64,000 nucleotides of DNA from Bosea sp. BIWAKO-01. Its GTDB lineage: Bacteria; Pseudomonadota; Alphaproteobacteria; Rhizobiales; Beijerinckiaceae. Below the pieces are notes generated by a model. It was not told where the DNA came from and did no database searches. It saw only the letters and a list, made by a program, of their open reading frames with translations. Shown here piece by piece: positions 8,972-18,755 of the stretch. The position numbers and the translations under genes were made by a program. Position 1 is the stretch's first letter. Each line of letters begins with the position of its first letter. The DNA is taken from positions 5,172,501-5,236,500 of the forward strand of contig NZ_BCQA01000001.1 of NCBI RefSeq assembly GCF_001748145.1. The letters run 5' to 3'.

Positions 8972-10012
8972 ATGCCCTTCGACAATGCCGCCCTTGACCG
9001 CTTGCGCCAGCGCTACGCTTCGGCCGGCGGTGGCGAGATGCACGATCCACATTTCAAGGCCGTCGCGGACACCATCTTTCAGGGTTCGGACCGGCGCAAA
9101 TGGCCGTTCGCCGATCCCGCGACCTTCCTCGACGCTCCCTTTCTCGCGGACGGGCTCTCGGCCGAAAAACTCGCCGGGCTCGACGTCGCATTAATCGGCG
9201 TGCCGATGGATCTGGGCGTGACCAACCGTGCCGGCGCCCGGCTTGGGCCCCGCGCTGTCCGCGCCGTCGAGCGCATCGGACCATACGAGCATGTCCTGCG
9301 CGTCGCCCCGCTCGGCCCATTACGTGTCGCCGATGTCGGAGATATCGCGCTCAGCAGTCGCTACAGCCTGGCTGATTGCCATGCAGATATCGAAGCCTGC
9401 TACCGCATGATCGGCGAAACAGCGACGATTCCGCTCTCGGTTGGAGGCGACCATTCGATCACCGGCTCAATTCTGAAGGGGCTGGGCGCCAGGCGCCCGG
9501 TCGGCATGATCCATATCGACGCGCATTGCGATACCGCCGGGCCCTACGAAGGCTCGAAATTCCATCACGGTGGCCCGTTCCGGGAGGCGGTCCTGGCCGG
9601 CGTGCTCGATCCCACGCGGACGGTCCAGATCGGCATTCGGGGTGGCGGTGAATATCTCTGGGAGTTCTCCTTCGATTCCGGAATGACCGTGATCCATGCC
9701 GAAGAGGTTGGCGCCATGGGGCTTGCCGCGGTGATCGAGAAGGCGAAGGCCGTGGTCGGTTCCGGACCAGTCTATGTCTCCTTCGACGTCGATAGCATCG
9801 ACCCGGGCTTCGCCCCTGGTACCGGCACTCCCGAGGTCGGAGGGCTCTTGCCGCGCGAAGTGCTGGAGATCCTGCGTGGGGTCGCAGGCGTCGACATCAT
9901 CGGCGGCGATGTCGTCGAGGTTGCTCCACAATACGACCCGACGACCAATACCGCGCAAGTGGCGGCGCAGATCCTGTTCCAGTTGCTCTGCCTCGTGGCC
10001 TTCAAGAAGTGA
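8972..10012 (+). CDS. Agmatinase/guanidinobutyrase-family ureohydrolase
   Basis: The product is 346 residues. All three binuclear manganese motifs of the arginase/agmatinase fold are present: GGDHS (about 158), DAHCD (about 182) and SFDVDSIDPGFAPGTG (about 269), so the enzyme should be active. It would hydrolyse a guanidino compound to an amine and urea. Length and the N-terminal extension fit agmatinase, guanidinobutyrase or guanidinopropionase; sequence reading does not separate them. It is divergent from the LysR gene and the ABC operon, suggesting import and breakdown as one system. Confidence 0.85.
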   Translation: MPFDNAALDRLRQRYASAGGGEMHDPHFKAVADTIFQGSDRRKWPFADPATFLDAPFLADGLSAEKLAGLDVALIGVPMDLGVTNRAGARLGPRAVRAVERIGPYEHVLRVAPLGPLRVADVGDIALSSRYSLADCHADIEACYRMIGETATIPLSVGGDHSITGSILKGLGARRPVGMIHIDAHCDTAGPYEGSKFHHGGPFREAVLAGVLDPTRTVQIGIRGGGEYLWEFSFDSGMTVIHAEEVGAMGLAAVIEKAKAVVGSGPVYVSFDVDSIDPGFAPGTGTPEVGGLLPREVLEILRGVAGVDIIGGDVVEVAPQYDPTTNTAQVAAQILFQLLCLVAFKK

Positions 10013-10350
10013 CCCTGCCCTAGGCTGATCGCAGCGCAGATCAATTCTCTGGCTGTCGCCTTCCGCCTTTCAGCGATCCCGGGCCCCTGGTTCAGCGTGC
10101 CTGATCTGTACAGGACCGGTGTCCGGGCGCCCGGTGGGGAGGCGGTGGTTTCACGGGCGACTGGTGTCTCCTACACGGAAAAGGGCGGCGGCGATTGCCG
10201 CTGTACCCTGCTGGCTGCCGACACCAGCAACTGGACGATCATGAAGGGCTGTCGGGTCGGTGGTAGCGCCCGCAACGCCTGGACGTTCAGCGACGATTGA
10301 GACAGGTCGAGCAATATTGCATTTATGGTCGTTAATATGCATTATGAGGC
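10013..10350. other. Gap of 338 bases with one doubtful small reading frame
   Basis: A GTG-started frame on the plus strand (10097-10300, 67 residues, three cysteines, C-terminal WTFSDD) is the only candidate here. It has no good ribosome site, and its frame remains open back to the ureohydrolase stop. It may be a gene remnant. I see no repeat or RNA gene. The aconitase promoter should lie in the AT-rich last 60 bases. Confidence 0.3.
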
Positions 10351-13020
10351 ATGATTCCAAACCCATCCTCGACTTCCAGGACAAGCCGCCTTGCCGGCCG
10401 TGACTATGTGGTTGCGGACTTGCAGGCGACGCTCGGGACCGACCTCCTTCGCCTGCCGCATGTCCTGCGCATTCTCGCCGAAAACGTCATTCGGCAGCCT
10501 ATGGGAGCTGACGAGCGCAAAGCGGCGTTGCAGGGCTTTCGCGGCTGGCTCGCGAGCGGGCGTTCGGATGTCGAGATCGCCTTTTTGCCAGGTCGTGTCC
10601 TCATGCATGACACGACCTGCACTCCCGCGCTGGTCGATGTCGCAGCCATGCGCGACGCGATCGCCGAAACCGGCGGTGATCCCAGGCAGCTCAGCCCGAT
10701 CCTTCCGGTCGACGTCTCGGTCGACCATTCGCTGGGCGTCGATCTCTCCGCGTCGCCGGACGCGATGCGCGTCAATCTCGAACGGGAATACAAGCGAAAC
10801 GGCGAGCGCTACCGCTTTCTCAAATGGTCGACGCTGGCCCTTGACGGCGTCCGGGTGCACCCGCCCGGCACCGGCATCATGCACACGATCAATCTGGAGC
10901 AACTCGCGACAGTCGTCGCGCCCCACACCGTCGACGGCCGGCTTTGGGCGGCTCCCGACACGCTGATCGGCACCGACAGCCACACCCCGATGATTAATGG
11001 CATCGGTGTGCTCGGCTGGGGCGTTGGCGGGCTCGAGGCCGAGAGCGTGATGTTCGGCATGCCGGTGATGATGCGCATTCCCGAGGTGATCGGCGTGCGC
11101 CTGATCAACCGCCTGCGTGAAGGCGTCAGCGCGACGGATCTCGCGCTGACGGTGACGCAACGGCTGCGTGCCCAGGGCGTTGCCGGCGCATTCGTCGAGT
11201 TCTTTGGGCCAGGGGCTGCGACACTGTCGGGCGGTGAGCGCGCTGTCATCGCCAATATGGCGCCGGAGTTCGGCGCCTCGACCGGATATTTTCCGATCGA
11301 TGACGCGACGCTGGCCTATCTCGCTCAAACGGGTCGCAAGCCGGAGCATATCGCGTTCGTCTCTGATTACGCTCGGTCTCAAGCCCTCTGGTTCGACCCG
11401 CAGGCGCAGCCACGCTTTACCGAGATCGTCGAGATCGATCTGGCGGCGGTCTCGATCAGCCTCGCCGGCCCGCGCCGACCGCAGGATCTGGTCGCGCCGG
11501 ATGAGGTGGTTCCCGCGCTCGAGTCGATGCCGCAGGCGCAGGCGCCCGGGATCGGATTGCCACGCTTTCCCGTCGCGATTGCCGCGATCACAAGCTGCAC
11601 CAATACGTCCGATCCGCGGCTGCTGGTGGCCGCAGGCCTGGTGGCACGCAAGGCACGCCAGCTCGGCCTCAAGCCCCCCGCCTGGGTCAAGACATCACTC
11701 GCACCTGGTTCACCCGCGGCCGAGCGCTATCTTCGGCGTGCCGGCCTGCTCGAGGAACTCGAGGCGCTCGGCTTCGGAATCGTTGGTTATGGCTGCACCA
11801 CCTGCATCGGAAATTCCGGCCCACTTCATCCTGTAATGGATGAAGCCGCCCGCGCGGGCACGGTCCTTCCTGTCGCGGTCCTGTCCGGCAACCGCAACTT
11901 TCCCGGCCGCGTCCATGGCCAGATCGATGCCGGCTTCCTGGCCTCTCCGGCGCTGGTCGTCGCCTATGCCCTCGCGGGTGATGCCGATCGCGACATCACC
12001 AAGGGCACTCTCGCAACCACGGCCGCAGGAACCTCTGTCGACCTGGCGATGCTCTGGCCGAGCGGAGCCGAGATCGATGCCGCGCTTGTGCAAGCGCTTG
12101 AGCCCGTCGACTTCGCGCAGGCGTTCGCACAGGCCTCTGCGAGCAGGAACTGGACGGAGCTCGATGCGCCGGCGAGCCCAGGGTTCCCCTGGGATCCGAC
12201 ATCGACCTATCTGCGTCCGCCGCCCTTTGCCCGAGCAGATCACCCGGCCCGGCTCGGCCATTACAGCGCCCACCCACTGATCGTGCTCGGTGACGACATC
12301 ACGACGGATCACATTTCCCCAGCAGGCCAGATCCCGTCCGAGAGCGAGGCCGCGCAATGGCTGATCGCACAGGGCCAGGATGCCCGAGACCTCAACGTCT
12401 ATGCCTCGCGGCGAGGCAACTGGGAGGTCATGCTGCGCGGCCTCTTCACCAATCGCACGGTCGTCAACCGTCTCGCGCCAGGCATCGCACCCGGCTCGAC
12501 CGTCCATGTTCCGAGCGGCGAGACCCTGCCGCTCTGGCGAGTGGCCGAGCGCTATCGCCAGTCGGGGGAGGCGACGGTCGTCGTCGCGGGTGAGCGATAC
12601 GGCACCGGTTCGTCGCGCGACTGGGCGGCCAAGGTTCTCGGCCTGCTCGGTGTCGCAGCGGTTCTGGCTGAGAGTTTCGAGCGCATCCACCGGTCCAACC
12701 TGATCGGGATGGGCATTCTGCCGCTGTCGCTCTCGGCCGGGGAGGGCGTCGAAGCGCTGGCGCTTGCGCCAGGCGACATGATCGAGATCGAAGCCCTGCC
12801 GCACGCCATCCTTCCGCGCTGCGAGGTGCCGGCAAGGCTTCATCGCAAGACCGGGCGTAACCAACCGCTTTTCCTGCGCGCCGCAGTCGAGACCGCGCTC
12901 GAATGCGCGACGCTGCGCGCCGGCGGCATCATTCCATTGATCCTCGGGCGCCACCTGACGGCACCCGCCACGTCCTTCACCGTCAGCGGCGAAGAGTTGC
13001 CCGGCCAAGCGCGGGCGTAA
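10351..13020 (+). CDS. Aconitase-family hydratase (AcnA-like paralogue)
   Basis: The product is 889 residues, full length for AcnA/IRP-type aconitases. The 4Fe-4S ligands are visible as SCTNTS (about 415) and [13 protein letters not shown] (about 478), and the active-site segment GTDSHTP is intact. The C-terminal swivel domain has [12 protein letters not shown]. Several segments that are near-invariant in housekeeping AcnA differ here ([25 protein letters not shown]), so I read it as a paralogue. Context (tricarboxylate-type receptor and GntR gene just downstream, same strand) suggests it acts on citrate or a related tricarboxylate in a catabolic cluster. Confidence 0.85.
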   Translation: MIPNPSSTSRTSRLAGRDYVVADLQATLGTDLLRLPHVLRILAENVIRQPMGADERKAALQGFRGWLASGRSDVEIAFLPGRVLMHDTTCTPALVDVAAMRDAIAETGGDPRQLSPILPVDVSVDHSLGVDLSASPDAMRVNLEREYKRNGERYRFLKWSTLALDGVRVHPPGTGIMHTINLEQLATVVAPHTVDGRLWAAPDTLIGTDSHTPMINGIGVLGWGVGGLEAESVMFGMPVMMRIPEVIGVRLINRLREGVSATDLALTVTQRLRAQGVAGAFVEFFGPGAATLSGGERAVIANMAPEFGASTGYFPIDDATLAYLAQTGRKPEHIAFVSDYARSQALWFDPQAQPRFTEIVEIDLAAVSISLAGPRRPQDLVAPDEVVPALESMPQAQAPGIGLPRFPVAIAAITSCTNTSDPRLLVAAGLVARKARQLGLKPPAWVKTSLAPGSPAAERYLRRAGLLEELEALGFGIVGYGCTTCIGNSGPLHPVMDEAARAGTVLPVAVLSGNRNFPGRVHGQIDAGFLASPALVVAYALAGDADRDITKGTLATTAAGTSVDLAMLWPSGAEIDAALVQALEPVDFAQAFAQASASRNWTELDAPASPGFPWDPTSTYLRPPPFARADHPARLGHYSAHPLIVLGDDITTDHISPAGQIPSESEAAQWLIAQGQDARDLNVYASRRGNWEVMLRGLFTNRTVVNRLAPGIAPGSTVHVPSGETLPLWRVAERYRQSGEATVVVAGERYGTGSSRDWAAKVLGLLGVAAVLAESFERIHRSNLIGMGILPLSLSAGEGVEALALAPGDMIEIEALPHAILPRCEVPARLHRKTGRNQPLFLRAAVETALECATLRAGGIIPLILGRHLTAPATSFTVSGEELPGQARA

Positions 13021-13064
13021 CCGGCGCAATCGCGCCCAATCCAACACGATCGGGGAGGATCGAG

Positions 13065-14033
13065 ATGACCATCGGCAGAATTTTCGCAGCGGGCCTGCTT
13101 GCCGCGATGGCGATGACGCCAGAACTGGCGACGGCCCAGACGCCGCCGCAGGAACTCAAGATCATTGCTCCCGCGGGGCCAGGCGGTGGTTGGGACGGCG
13201 CCGCCCGCTCGATCCAGCAGGTGTTGACCGAGACGAAGGCCGTTCGCGGCGTACAGGTCACGAATGTCACCGGTGCCGGCGGCACGATCGGGCTTGCCCA
13301 GTTCATCAACGGAGCCAAGGGTGATTCGAGCCAGCTCCTGGTCAACGGGATCACCATGGTCGGGGCGATCCTGACCAACAAGTCGCCGGTCACGCTGGAC
13401 CAGGTGACGCCGCTTGCGCGTCTCACCGGCGATCCGCTGGTCATCGTCGTTCCCGAGACGTCGCCGCACAAGACGATGAAGGACTTCCTCGCCGCGATCA
13501 CGGCCGACGTCGCTCGGGTGACCTGGGCCGGCGGATCGGCGGGAGGCGCCGATCATATTCTTGCAGCGCTCGTGACGAAGGTGGCCGGCGCTGATGCCGG
13601 CAAGGTGAACTATGTCGCATTCTCCGGTGGCGGGGAGGCGCTCGCGGCCATGCTCGGAGGCCGTGTCACGGCCGGCGTTTCCGGCTATGGCGAATTCGAG
13701 GGCCAGATCAAGGCCGGCAAGCTGCGCGCGCTGGCCATTTCCTCGGGCAAGCGGCTGGATAGCGTCGATGTACCGACGCTGAAGGAGCTCGGCTACGATG
13801 TCGAGGTGGTCAACTGGCGGGCGGTCATGGCCGCGCCGGGCATCAGCGCCGAACAGAAGGCTCAGTTGACCAAGCTCTTCGATACGATGGTTGCGAGCGG
13901 CGAGTGGAAAGCGCTGCTGAAGGCGCGCGGCTGGGACGATTACTATCTTGCCGGGGAGCCCTTCGCAGCCTTCCTCAGGGAAGAGCAGGTTCGGGTCGGC
14001 GACATCCTGCGCACGATCGGGCTGGTGAAATAG
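13065..14033 (+). CDS. Tricarboxylate-type (TctC/Bug family) periplasmic binding protein
   Basis: The product is 322 residues: a signal peptide (1-25, ending LATAQ) and a Bug/TctC fold with the ligand loop [22 protein letters not shown] ribosome site precedes the ATG at 13065. It follows the aconitase gene by 44 bases. No TctA or TctB membrane partner is nearby, so it is an orphan receptor that either docks with a transporter elsewhere or acts as a sensor. A carboxylate ligand is expected from the family. Confidence 0.87.
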   Translation: MTIGRIFAAGLLAAMAMTPELATAQTPPQELKIIAPAGPGGGWDGAARSIQQVLTETKAVRGVQVTNVTGAGGTIGLAQFINGAKGDSSQLLVNGITMVGAILTNKSPVTLDQVTPLARLTGDPLVIVVPETSPHKTMKDFLAAITADVARVTWAGGSAGGADHILAALVTKVAGADAGKVNYVAFSGGGEALAAMLGGRVTAGVSGYGEFEGQIKAGKLRALAISSGKRLDSVDVPTLKELGYDVEVVNWRAVMAAPGISAEQKAQLTKLFDTMVASGEWKALLKARGWDDYYLAGEPFAAFLREEQVRVGDILRTIGLVK

Positions 14034-14051
14034 GCACCTTGCCTGCGAGCC

Positions 14052-15008
14052 ATGTCATCACCTAGAGCCACAGTCGGGCGCGCTGGCGCCGGCAGGGCTG
14101 GGACGATGGCAGGCAGTGGGAGACGAGACCTGGCGACCCCGCTCGCTGCTCGGATTCTCGATCAGATCCGAGAGGGGCATCTGGGCACCGGGACACATTT
14201 GCGCTCACAGGATATCGCGACGCGTTTCGGCGTGTCGCGCTTTCCCGTCGGTCAGGCCTTGCAGCTGCTTGCCGAGAAGGGCGTCCTGAGCCACGAGCAC
14301 AATCGCGGCTATTTCGTCGCCGAGGGAACGCCTCCCTCCGGCGAAGCCCTTGGCCTTGCCGAACCCGACAGTGTGACGAAGGCCTATTTCCGCATCGCCG
14401 ACGACCATCTGTGCGGCCGGTTGTCCGAGCAGGTCACCGAGTCCGATCTCAGGGACAGCTACGAGCTGACCCGCGCCGAACTCAATGCTGTCCTGACGCG
14501 GATCAGCCAGGAGGGCTGGGCCGAGCGCCGCCCGGGCTATGGCTGGAGCTTCACGCCGGTTCTCACCACCCCGGAGAGCCTCGAGCAGACCTACCGTCTG
14601 CGGCTGGCGCTGGAGCCTGCAGCATTGCTCGAACCCGGCTATCATCTTGCGCCCGAGAGCATCGCGGCTTGCAGGGCTGCCGAGCGCAGGCTCCTCGACG
14701 GGGCGATCGAGACAGACAGCGCGGACGCACTCCACGAACGCGGTGTCCGCTTCCACGAGACGATCGTCGCCGGCTCCGGAAATCCGTTCTTCCTCGAGAC
14801 GATCCGGCGGATCAACCGCATCCGCCGGCTGCTCTCCTATCGTTCGATGCTCGACCGCAAACGCTATCGGAAGCAATGCGAGGAGCATCTCGCCATTCTC
14901 GACAGCCTGGCCGCGGGCCGCCAGGAGGAGGCGGCCGAGAGGCTGCGGCAGCATCTCGGCCATACCATCGAGAACCTATCCAGCATCCGGCCGCTCCTCG
15001 CCCCCTAG
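14052..15008 (+). CDS. GntR/FadR-type regulator with two winged-helix domains
   Basis: The product is 318 residues. Residues 25-92 are a GntR winged helix (IATRFGVSRFPVGQALQLL). Residues 107-170 look like a second, diverged winged helix (YELTRAELNAVLTRISQEGW, then RRPGYGWSF as the wing). Residues 178-310 are an all-helical FCD ligand domain with a His-containing metal/carboxylate site. It lies 18 bases after the receptor gene, in a three-gene unit, and likely controls it in response to a carboxylate. A downstream ATG at 14106 is an alternative start. Confidence 0.83.
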   Translation: MSSPRATVGRAGAGRAGTMAGSGRRDLATPLAARILDQIREGHLGTGTHLRSQDIATRFGVSRFPVGQALQLLAEKGVLSHEHNRGYFVAEGTPPSGEALGLAEPDSVTKAYFRIADDHLCGRLSEQVTESDLRDSYELTRAELNAVLTRISQEGWAERRPGYGWSFTPVLTTPESLEQTYRLRLALEPAALLEPGYHLAPESIAACRAAERRLLDGAIETDSADALHERGVRFHETIVAGSGNPFFLETIRRINRIRRLLSYRSMLDRKRYRKQCEEHLAILDSLAAGRQEEAAERLRQHLGHTIENLSSIRPLLAP

Positions 15009-15059
15009 CAGGCCCGCAGGCGCAGACGCGCAGCGTCCCGAAGGGGCGCGCAAGCAGAC

Positions 15060-16073
15060 TCAGCGCTCGACGACGACCTGTTCGAGCAGCGCCATGGCGG
15101 CAGCTCCATCGGCCGCGTTCGGTGCCATGGTCGGCTCGCCGCGCGCAGCACGGACGAAGTCGCCGAGAAGCGCGTGATAGCCCTTGTGGTCCTCGTTTGC
15201 CGCAGCTGTCAGATTTGGCTCCCAGACCAGGGTGTCTTCGCCGTCGATCAGGCTGGCCTCGGCCCGTGAGACCTTGAAGGGGGGCGCCCTGAAATAGCGA
15301 ACCTCATGAACATTGCGGACCTCGACGCGGGCGTGGTCGCCCATCACTTGCCACCATTCCATCGGCGTGCCGCGCGACTGATGCGTACCCATGACCAGGG
15401 TGCCGATGCCGCCATTGGCAAAGCGGAAATCGACATGGAGCAGCAGCTTGCCGGGTGCCAACTCGTGCCGCCTCGCGCTCACGCTCGTGACCTCGCCCAT
15501 AAGGTGCGGCACGAGATCGAAATAGTGCACGCAATGATGCAGGTAGAAGCCGGAATAATCGGGATCTCCCGCGAAATAGGTCGGCGCCGTCATGTACTCG
15601 CCGAGGAAGCTCGCGGTTGCGCCGAATTCCTTCGTGCCAATGACGTTGGCGGCAATGCGGTTGGCCGTCGAATAGCGCTTCATGAAGCCGAGCACGACCG
15701 GCACCTTGCGGCTCGCAGCCGCTTCCGCGAGTTCGGCCGCTTGTCGCGCCGTCGGCGCCGGCGGCTTCTCGATGAAGAGCGGCAAGCCGCGTGCGATCGC
15801 TGCCAATCCGATCTCGTGATGCAGGGCAGGACCGACCGCGAGGCCGACCGCGTCGAGATCGCCACGGGACAGCAGGCTGCGCCAATCGCGCAGGCGAGCG
15901 GCCTCGGGAACGCCGTAGCGCCGGCCGGTCGTATTCAACCGCGCCTCATCCGTGTCGCAGAGCGCGGTGATCTCGACATCATGCCGCGTCAGCTGCGGCA
16001 GCAGCATCTCGTTGGCATGGAGGCCGCAGCCGATCCAGCCGACCCGAAGCGCGCCTGTCCTTGAACCGGTCAT
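15060..16073 (-). CDS. Gfo/Idh/MocA-family NAD(P)-dependent oxidoreductase
   Basis: The product is 337 residues. The Rossmann fold begins with VGWIGCGLHANEML, and the family motif EKP appears as FIEKPPAPT (about 96), giving the catalytic lysine. The C-terminal half is the alpha/beta substrate domain. It is the last gene of the leftward sugar operon, and its ATG overlaps the stop of the epimerase gene (ATGA). It probably oxidises a sugar or cyclitol hydroxyl; the exact substrate is unknown. Confidence 0.87.
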   Translation of the reverse strand: MTGSRTGALRVGWIGCGLHANEMLLPQLTRHDVEITALCDTDEARLNTTGRRYGVPEAARLRDWRSLLSRGDLDAVGLAVGPALHHEIGLAAIARGLPLFIEKPPAPTARQAAELAEAAASRKVPVVLGFMKRYSTANRIAANVIGTKEFGATASFLGEYMTAPTYFAGDPDYSGFYLHHCVHYFDLVPHLMGEVTSVSARRHELAPGKLLLHVDFRFANGGIGTLVMGTHQSRGTPMEWWQVMGDHARVEVRNVHEVRYFRAPPFKVSRAEASLIDGEDTLVWEPNLTAAANEDHKGYHALLGDFVRAARGEPTMAPNAADGAAAMALLEQVVVER

Positions 16074-16957
16074 GCCGTCCTCCCGGCGAATGCGAGTGCA
16101 GCCTTCAGGAAGGCGATGCTGGCCGCCAGCGGTTCGTCTTCGTTCTCGGTGGGCGCACGCCACTGGGCCAGGGGGGTGCCCGCTCGCTCATCGCGGCGTC
16201 GGAACGGCTCGAGCACGATCGGCCCGCGATAGGCGACGTCGCGCAATGCACGGGCGATCGTCGGCCAGTCGATATGGCCGGAGCCGACGAAGCCGCGATT
16301 GTTCTCATTGGCCTGGAAATGCAGGAGTTTCGATCCTGCTTGCCGGATGGCATCGGTGAGATCGAACTCCTCCATGTTCATGTGGAAGGTATCGAGCATC
16401 ACGCCGACGGCGGGATTGCTCACGCGCTCGACGATTTCGAGCGCGTGACGGGTCGTGTTGCAGATATCGGTCTCGAAGCGGTTGAGCGGCTCGACGCCGA
16501 ACTGGACGCCGGACTCGGCCGCGCGCTTCCCGGCCTGCGAGAGGCCGGCGACGATCGCATCGATGCGGCGCTTGCGCTCATCGTCGTCGACGGGGGCGGG
16601 AGCTCGGCCTGCGAAGACGAGAGGGGCGCCATAGAGCGGCCCCCCGACAATGGCTGCGCCGAGGGCTGCGGCCACATCGACGCATGTTTCGAGATAGGTG
16701 ACGCCCGCGTGGTGGGCGCCGGCATCGGCGCTGGCGAGGTCGCGGTTGAGGTTGACCCGGGCTGCGAGCACGCAGGAGAGCCCGGCATCGGCGATGGCCG
16801 CGCGGGTCTCGCCCAGATCGAGTTCACCCGGCTCCGGTACCAGCAGCTCGACGACATCGGCTCCGGCCCGTTTCATCCGCTGGAAGCAGCCGAAATGCTC
16901 GCGCGTGAACGGCCGCGCGTAGAACATCGAGATGACCCCGATCGGATTTGTCGTCAT
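16070..16957 (-). CDS. TIM-barrel sugar isomerase/epimerase (D-tagatose 3-epimerase-like)
   Basis: The product is 295 residues with an AP-endonuclease-2-like TIM barrel. The metal-site motifs VEPLNRFETD, GVMLDTFHMNMEE and PIVLEPF match the Glu-Asp-His-Glu set of tagatose/psicose 3-epimerases. It would epimerise or isomerise a ketose or related intermediate. Start and stop both overlap neighbours by four bases (ATGA), so it is translated with the operon. A much longer open frame upstream reads the permease gene out of frame and is ignored. Confidence 0.85.
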   Translation of the reverse strand: MTTNPIGVISMFYARPFTREHFGCFQRMKRAGADVVELLVPEPGELDLGETRAAIADAGLSCVLAARVNLNRDLASADAGAHHAGVTYLETCVDVAAALGAAIVGGPLYGAPLVFAGRAPAPVDDDERKRRIDAIVAGLSQAGKRAAESGVQFGVEPLNRFETDICNTTRHALEIVERVSNPAVGVMLDTFHMNMEEFDLTDAIRQAGSKLLHFQANENNRGFVGSGHIDWPTIARALRDVAYRGPIVLEPFRRRDERAGTPLAQWRAPTENEDEPLAASIAFLKAALAFAGRTA

Positions 16958-17790
16958 GATTTCACCGCACCGGCTGTGAGCCCGCCCACGAGCCGCCTTT
17001 GCACCAGAAGGAAGAGGAAGGTGACCGGTAGCGCGATCAGCGTGCCGCCGGCCGTGAGAAGGCCCCACTGGATGGTGAACTCGCCGATGAAGAGCTGGAG
17101 CGCGACCGTGACGGTGCGCACCGCCTGGCCCGAGAGCATCATCGCGAAGAGGTATTCGTTCCAGGAGGTGATGAATATGTAGATGCCGGCCGTGACGACG
17201 CCGGGCATCAGCAAGGGCAGGATGATGAGGCGGATGGTCTGCAGGCGGCTGGCGCCGTCGATCATCGCCGCTTCGTCGAGATCCTTGGGGATCGCATTGA
17301 AATAGCTGGTCAGCATCCAGATCGCGAAGGGGATCGAGAAGGTCGAATGACCGAGAATGACGCCGAGATAGGTGTCGATCAGCCCGAGCCGGCGCATCAT
17401 CAGGAAGAGCGGGATGATGAGCAGCACGACAGGGAACATGTTGATGACGAGGAAGCCGGTCAGGAGGCCCCTGCGTCCGGAGAAGCGGAAGCGCGAGAAG
17501 GCATAGGCCGCGGGGATGCTGACCCCGAGGCCGAGCACGCTGGCGCCGACCGCAATGATCAGGCTGTTGCCCAGGCTGCCGGCGAAGCTCGTGCGGGCAA
17601 TCAGATCGCGGTAATGCTCGAGTGTCGCCTCGCGTGGCCAATAGTGGAGCGGCCAGGCGGAAAGCTCCGCCTGCGGCTTCAACGAGGTCAGGATCATCCA
17701 GGCATAGGGGCCGAGCGCGAAGAGAACGATGAGGAGGACGGGAAGCTCCACCTCCAGAATCCGCCGGCTTCGGGTGCGTCGTTCGATCAT
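16954..17790 (-). CDS. Carbohydrate ABC transporter permease (MalG-like)
   Basis: The product is 278 residues with six predicted helices and the EAA loop DEAAMIDGASRLQTIRLIIL typical of MalG/UgpE-type permeases. It overlaps both neighbours by four bases. It forms the channel with the MalF-like subunit encoded just upstream. Confidence 0.92.
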   Translation of the reverse strand: MIERRTRSRRILEVELPVLLIVLFALGPYAWMILTSLKPQAELSAWPLHYWPREATLEHYRDLIARTSFAGSLGNSLIIAVGASVLGLGVSIPAAYAFSRFRFSGRRGLLTGFLVINMFPVVLLIIPLFLMMRRLGLIDTYLGVILGHSTFSIPFAIWMLTSYFNAIPKDLDEAAMIDGASRLQTIRLIILPLLMPGVVTAGIYIFITSWNEYLFAMMLSGQAVRTVTVALQLFIGEFTIQWGLLTAGGTLIALPVTFLFLLVQRRLVGGLTAGAVKS

Positions 17791-18692
17791 GTCTCGATGC
17801 CCCGGGCCGCCCGCCTGACATAGAGATAGACGACACCCAACAGCATAGCCGTGAGGATCAGCGCCAGCGCGGCGCCATAGCCGAACTCCATGCTGCTCGA
17901 TGCGCGCAGGAAGGCGTAGAGCGGCAGGGTATGGGTGGCGTAGCCCGGTCCGCCGCCGGTCATGACCAGGATGACGTCGAGCGAGTTCGCAACCCAGATC
18001 GTGCGCAGCAACAGCGCGGTTGCGATGACATCGGCGATCGAGGGCAGGGTGACGTAGAAGAGCTGCTGTCGGGCGGTGGCGCCGTCGATCTCGGCTGCCT
18101 CATAGAGCTCGGCGGGAACCGTCTGCAGGCCGGCCAGAATGGTGACGGCGAAGAAGGGGAAACCCTGCCAGATCAGCGCCAGCATGATGGCGTAGAGTGC
18201 GGTATCGGGCCGCGCCAGCCAGGCGATAGGTGCGGCGATCAGGCCCAGGCGCATCGCGATGTCGTTGATGACGCCGAGATTGAAGTCGTACATCCAGGTC
18301 CACATCAACCCGATGATGACGCTCGGCAGCGCCCAGGGAATGATGACGAGCGAGCGCGCCAGTCCACGCCACCAGAAGCTCTGGTTGAGCAGCAGGGCTG
18401 CGGCGAGCCCAAGCAGGAACTGCAGGCCGACAACTCCAATGATCCAGATGAAGGATTGGCCCAGCGAGATCCAGAAAACCTCGTCTCGCGCGATCCTGGC
18501 GAAATTGCCCAGTCCGACGAAGCGGGCGTTGTCGGGATCGTAGAGCAGGTAGTCCTGCAGACTGAGCCAGGCGGTCTGCGCTACGGGAATCAGGACGACG
18601 CCCGCCGTGACCAGGATCGCTGGCAGCAGGAACCAGAAGGGCGTCAGGCTGCGGCCGAGGGGCTGCCTGTGCGCGAGGGGGAGCGAAGCCAC
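17787..18692 (-). CDS. Carbohydrate ABC transporter permease (MalF-like)
   Basis: The product is 301 residues with about six helices and the EAA loop YEAAEIDGATARQQLFYVTL. It starts with GTG at 18692; the ribosome site is weak. It follows the sugar receptor gene by 63 bases. The operon encodes no MsmK/UgpC-type ATPase, so a shared ATPase from another locus is expected. Confidence 0.9.
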   Translation of the reverse strand: MASLPLAHRQPLGRSLTPFWFLLPAILVTAGVVLIPVAQTAWLSLQDYLLYDPDNARFVGLGNFARIARDEVFWISLGQSFIWIIGVVGLQFLLGLAAALLLNQSFWWRGLARSLVIIPWALPSVIIGLMWTWMYDFNLGVINDIAMRLGLIAAPIAWLARPDTALYAIMLALIWQGFPFFAVTILAGLQTVPAELYEAAEIDGATARQQLFYVTLPSIADVIATALLLRTIWVANSLDVILVMTGGGPGYATHTLPLYAFLRASSSMEFGYGAALALILTAMLLGVVYLYVRRAARGIET

Positions 18693-18755
18693 GATTCAAA
18701 CCTGTCGAAACGAGGGCTGGAGGCGGCAGACGGAGCCCGGCTGCCGCCAATCTCG

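Noticed and set aside
10151..10384. A 77-residue minus-strand frame before the aconitase gene
   Set aside because: No ribosome site or motif, and it runs into the start of the aconitase gene.
16070..17836. A 588-residue minus-strand open frame ahead of the epimerase
   Set aside because: The first half is a shadow of the MalG-like permease; the epimerase starts in an ATGA overlap at 16957.
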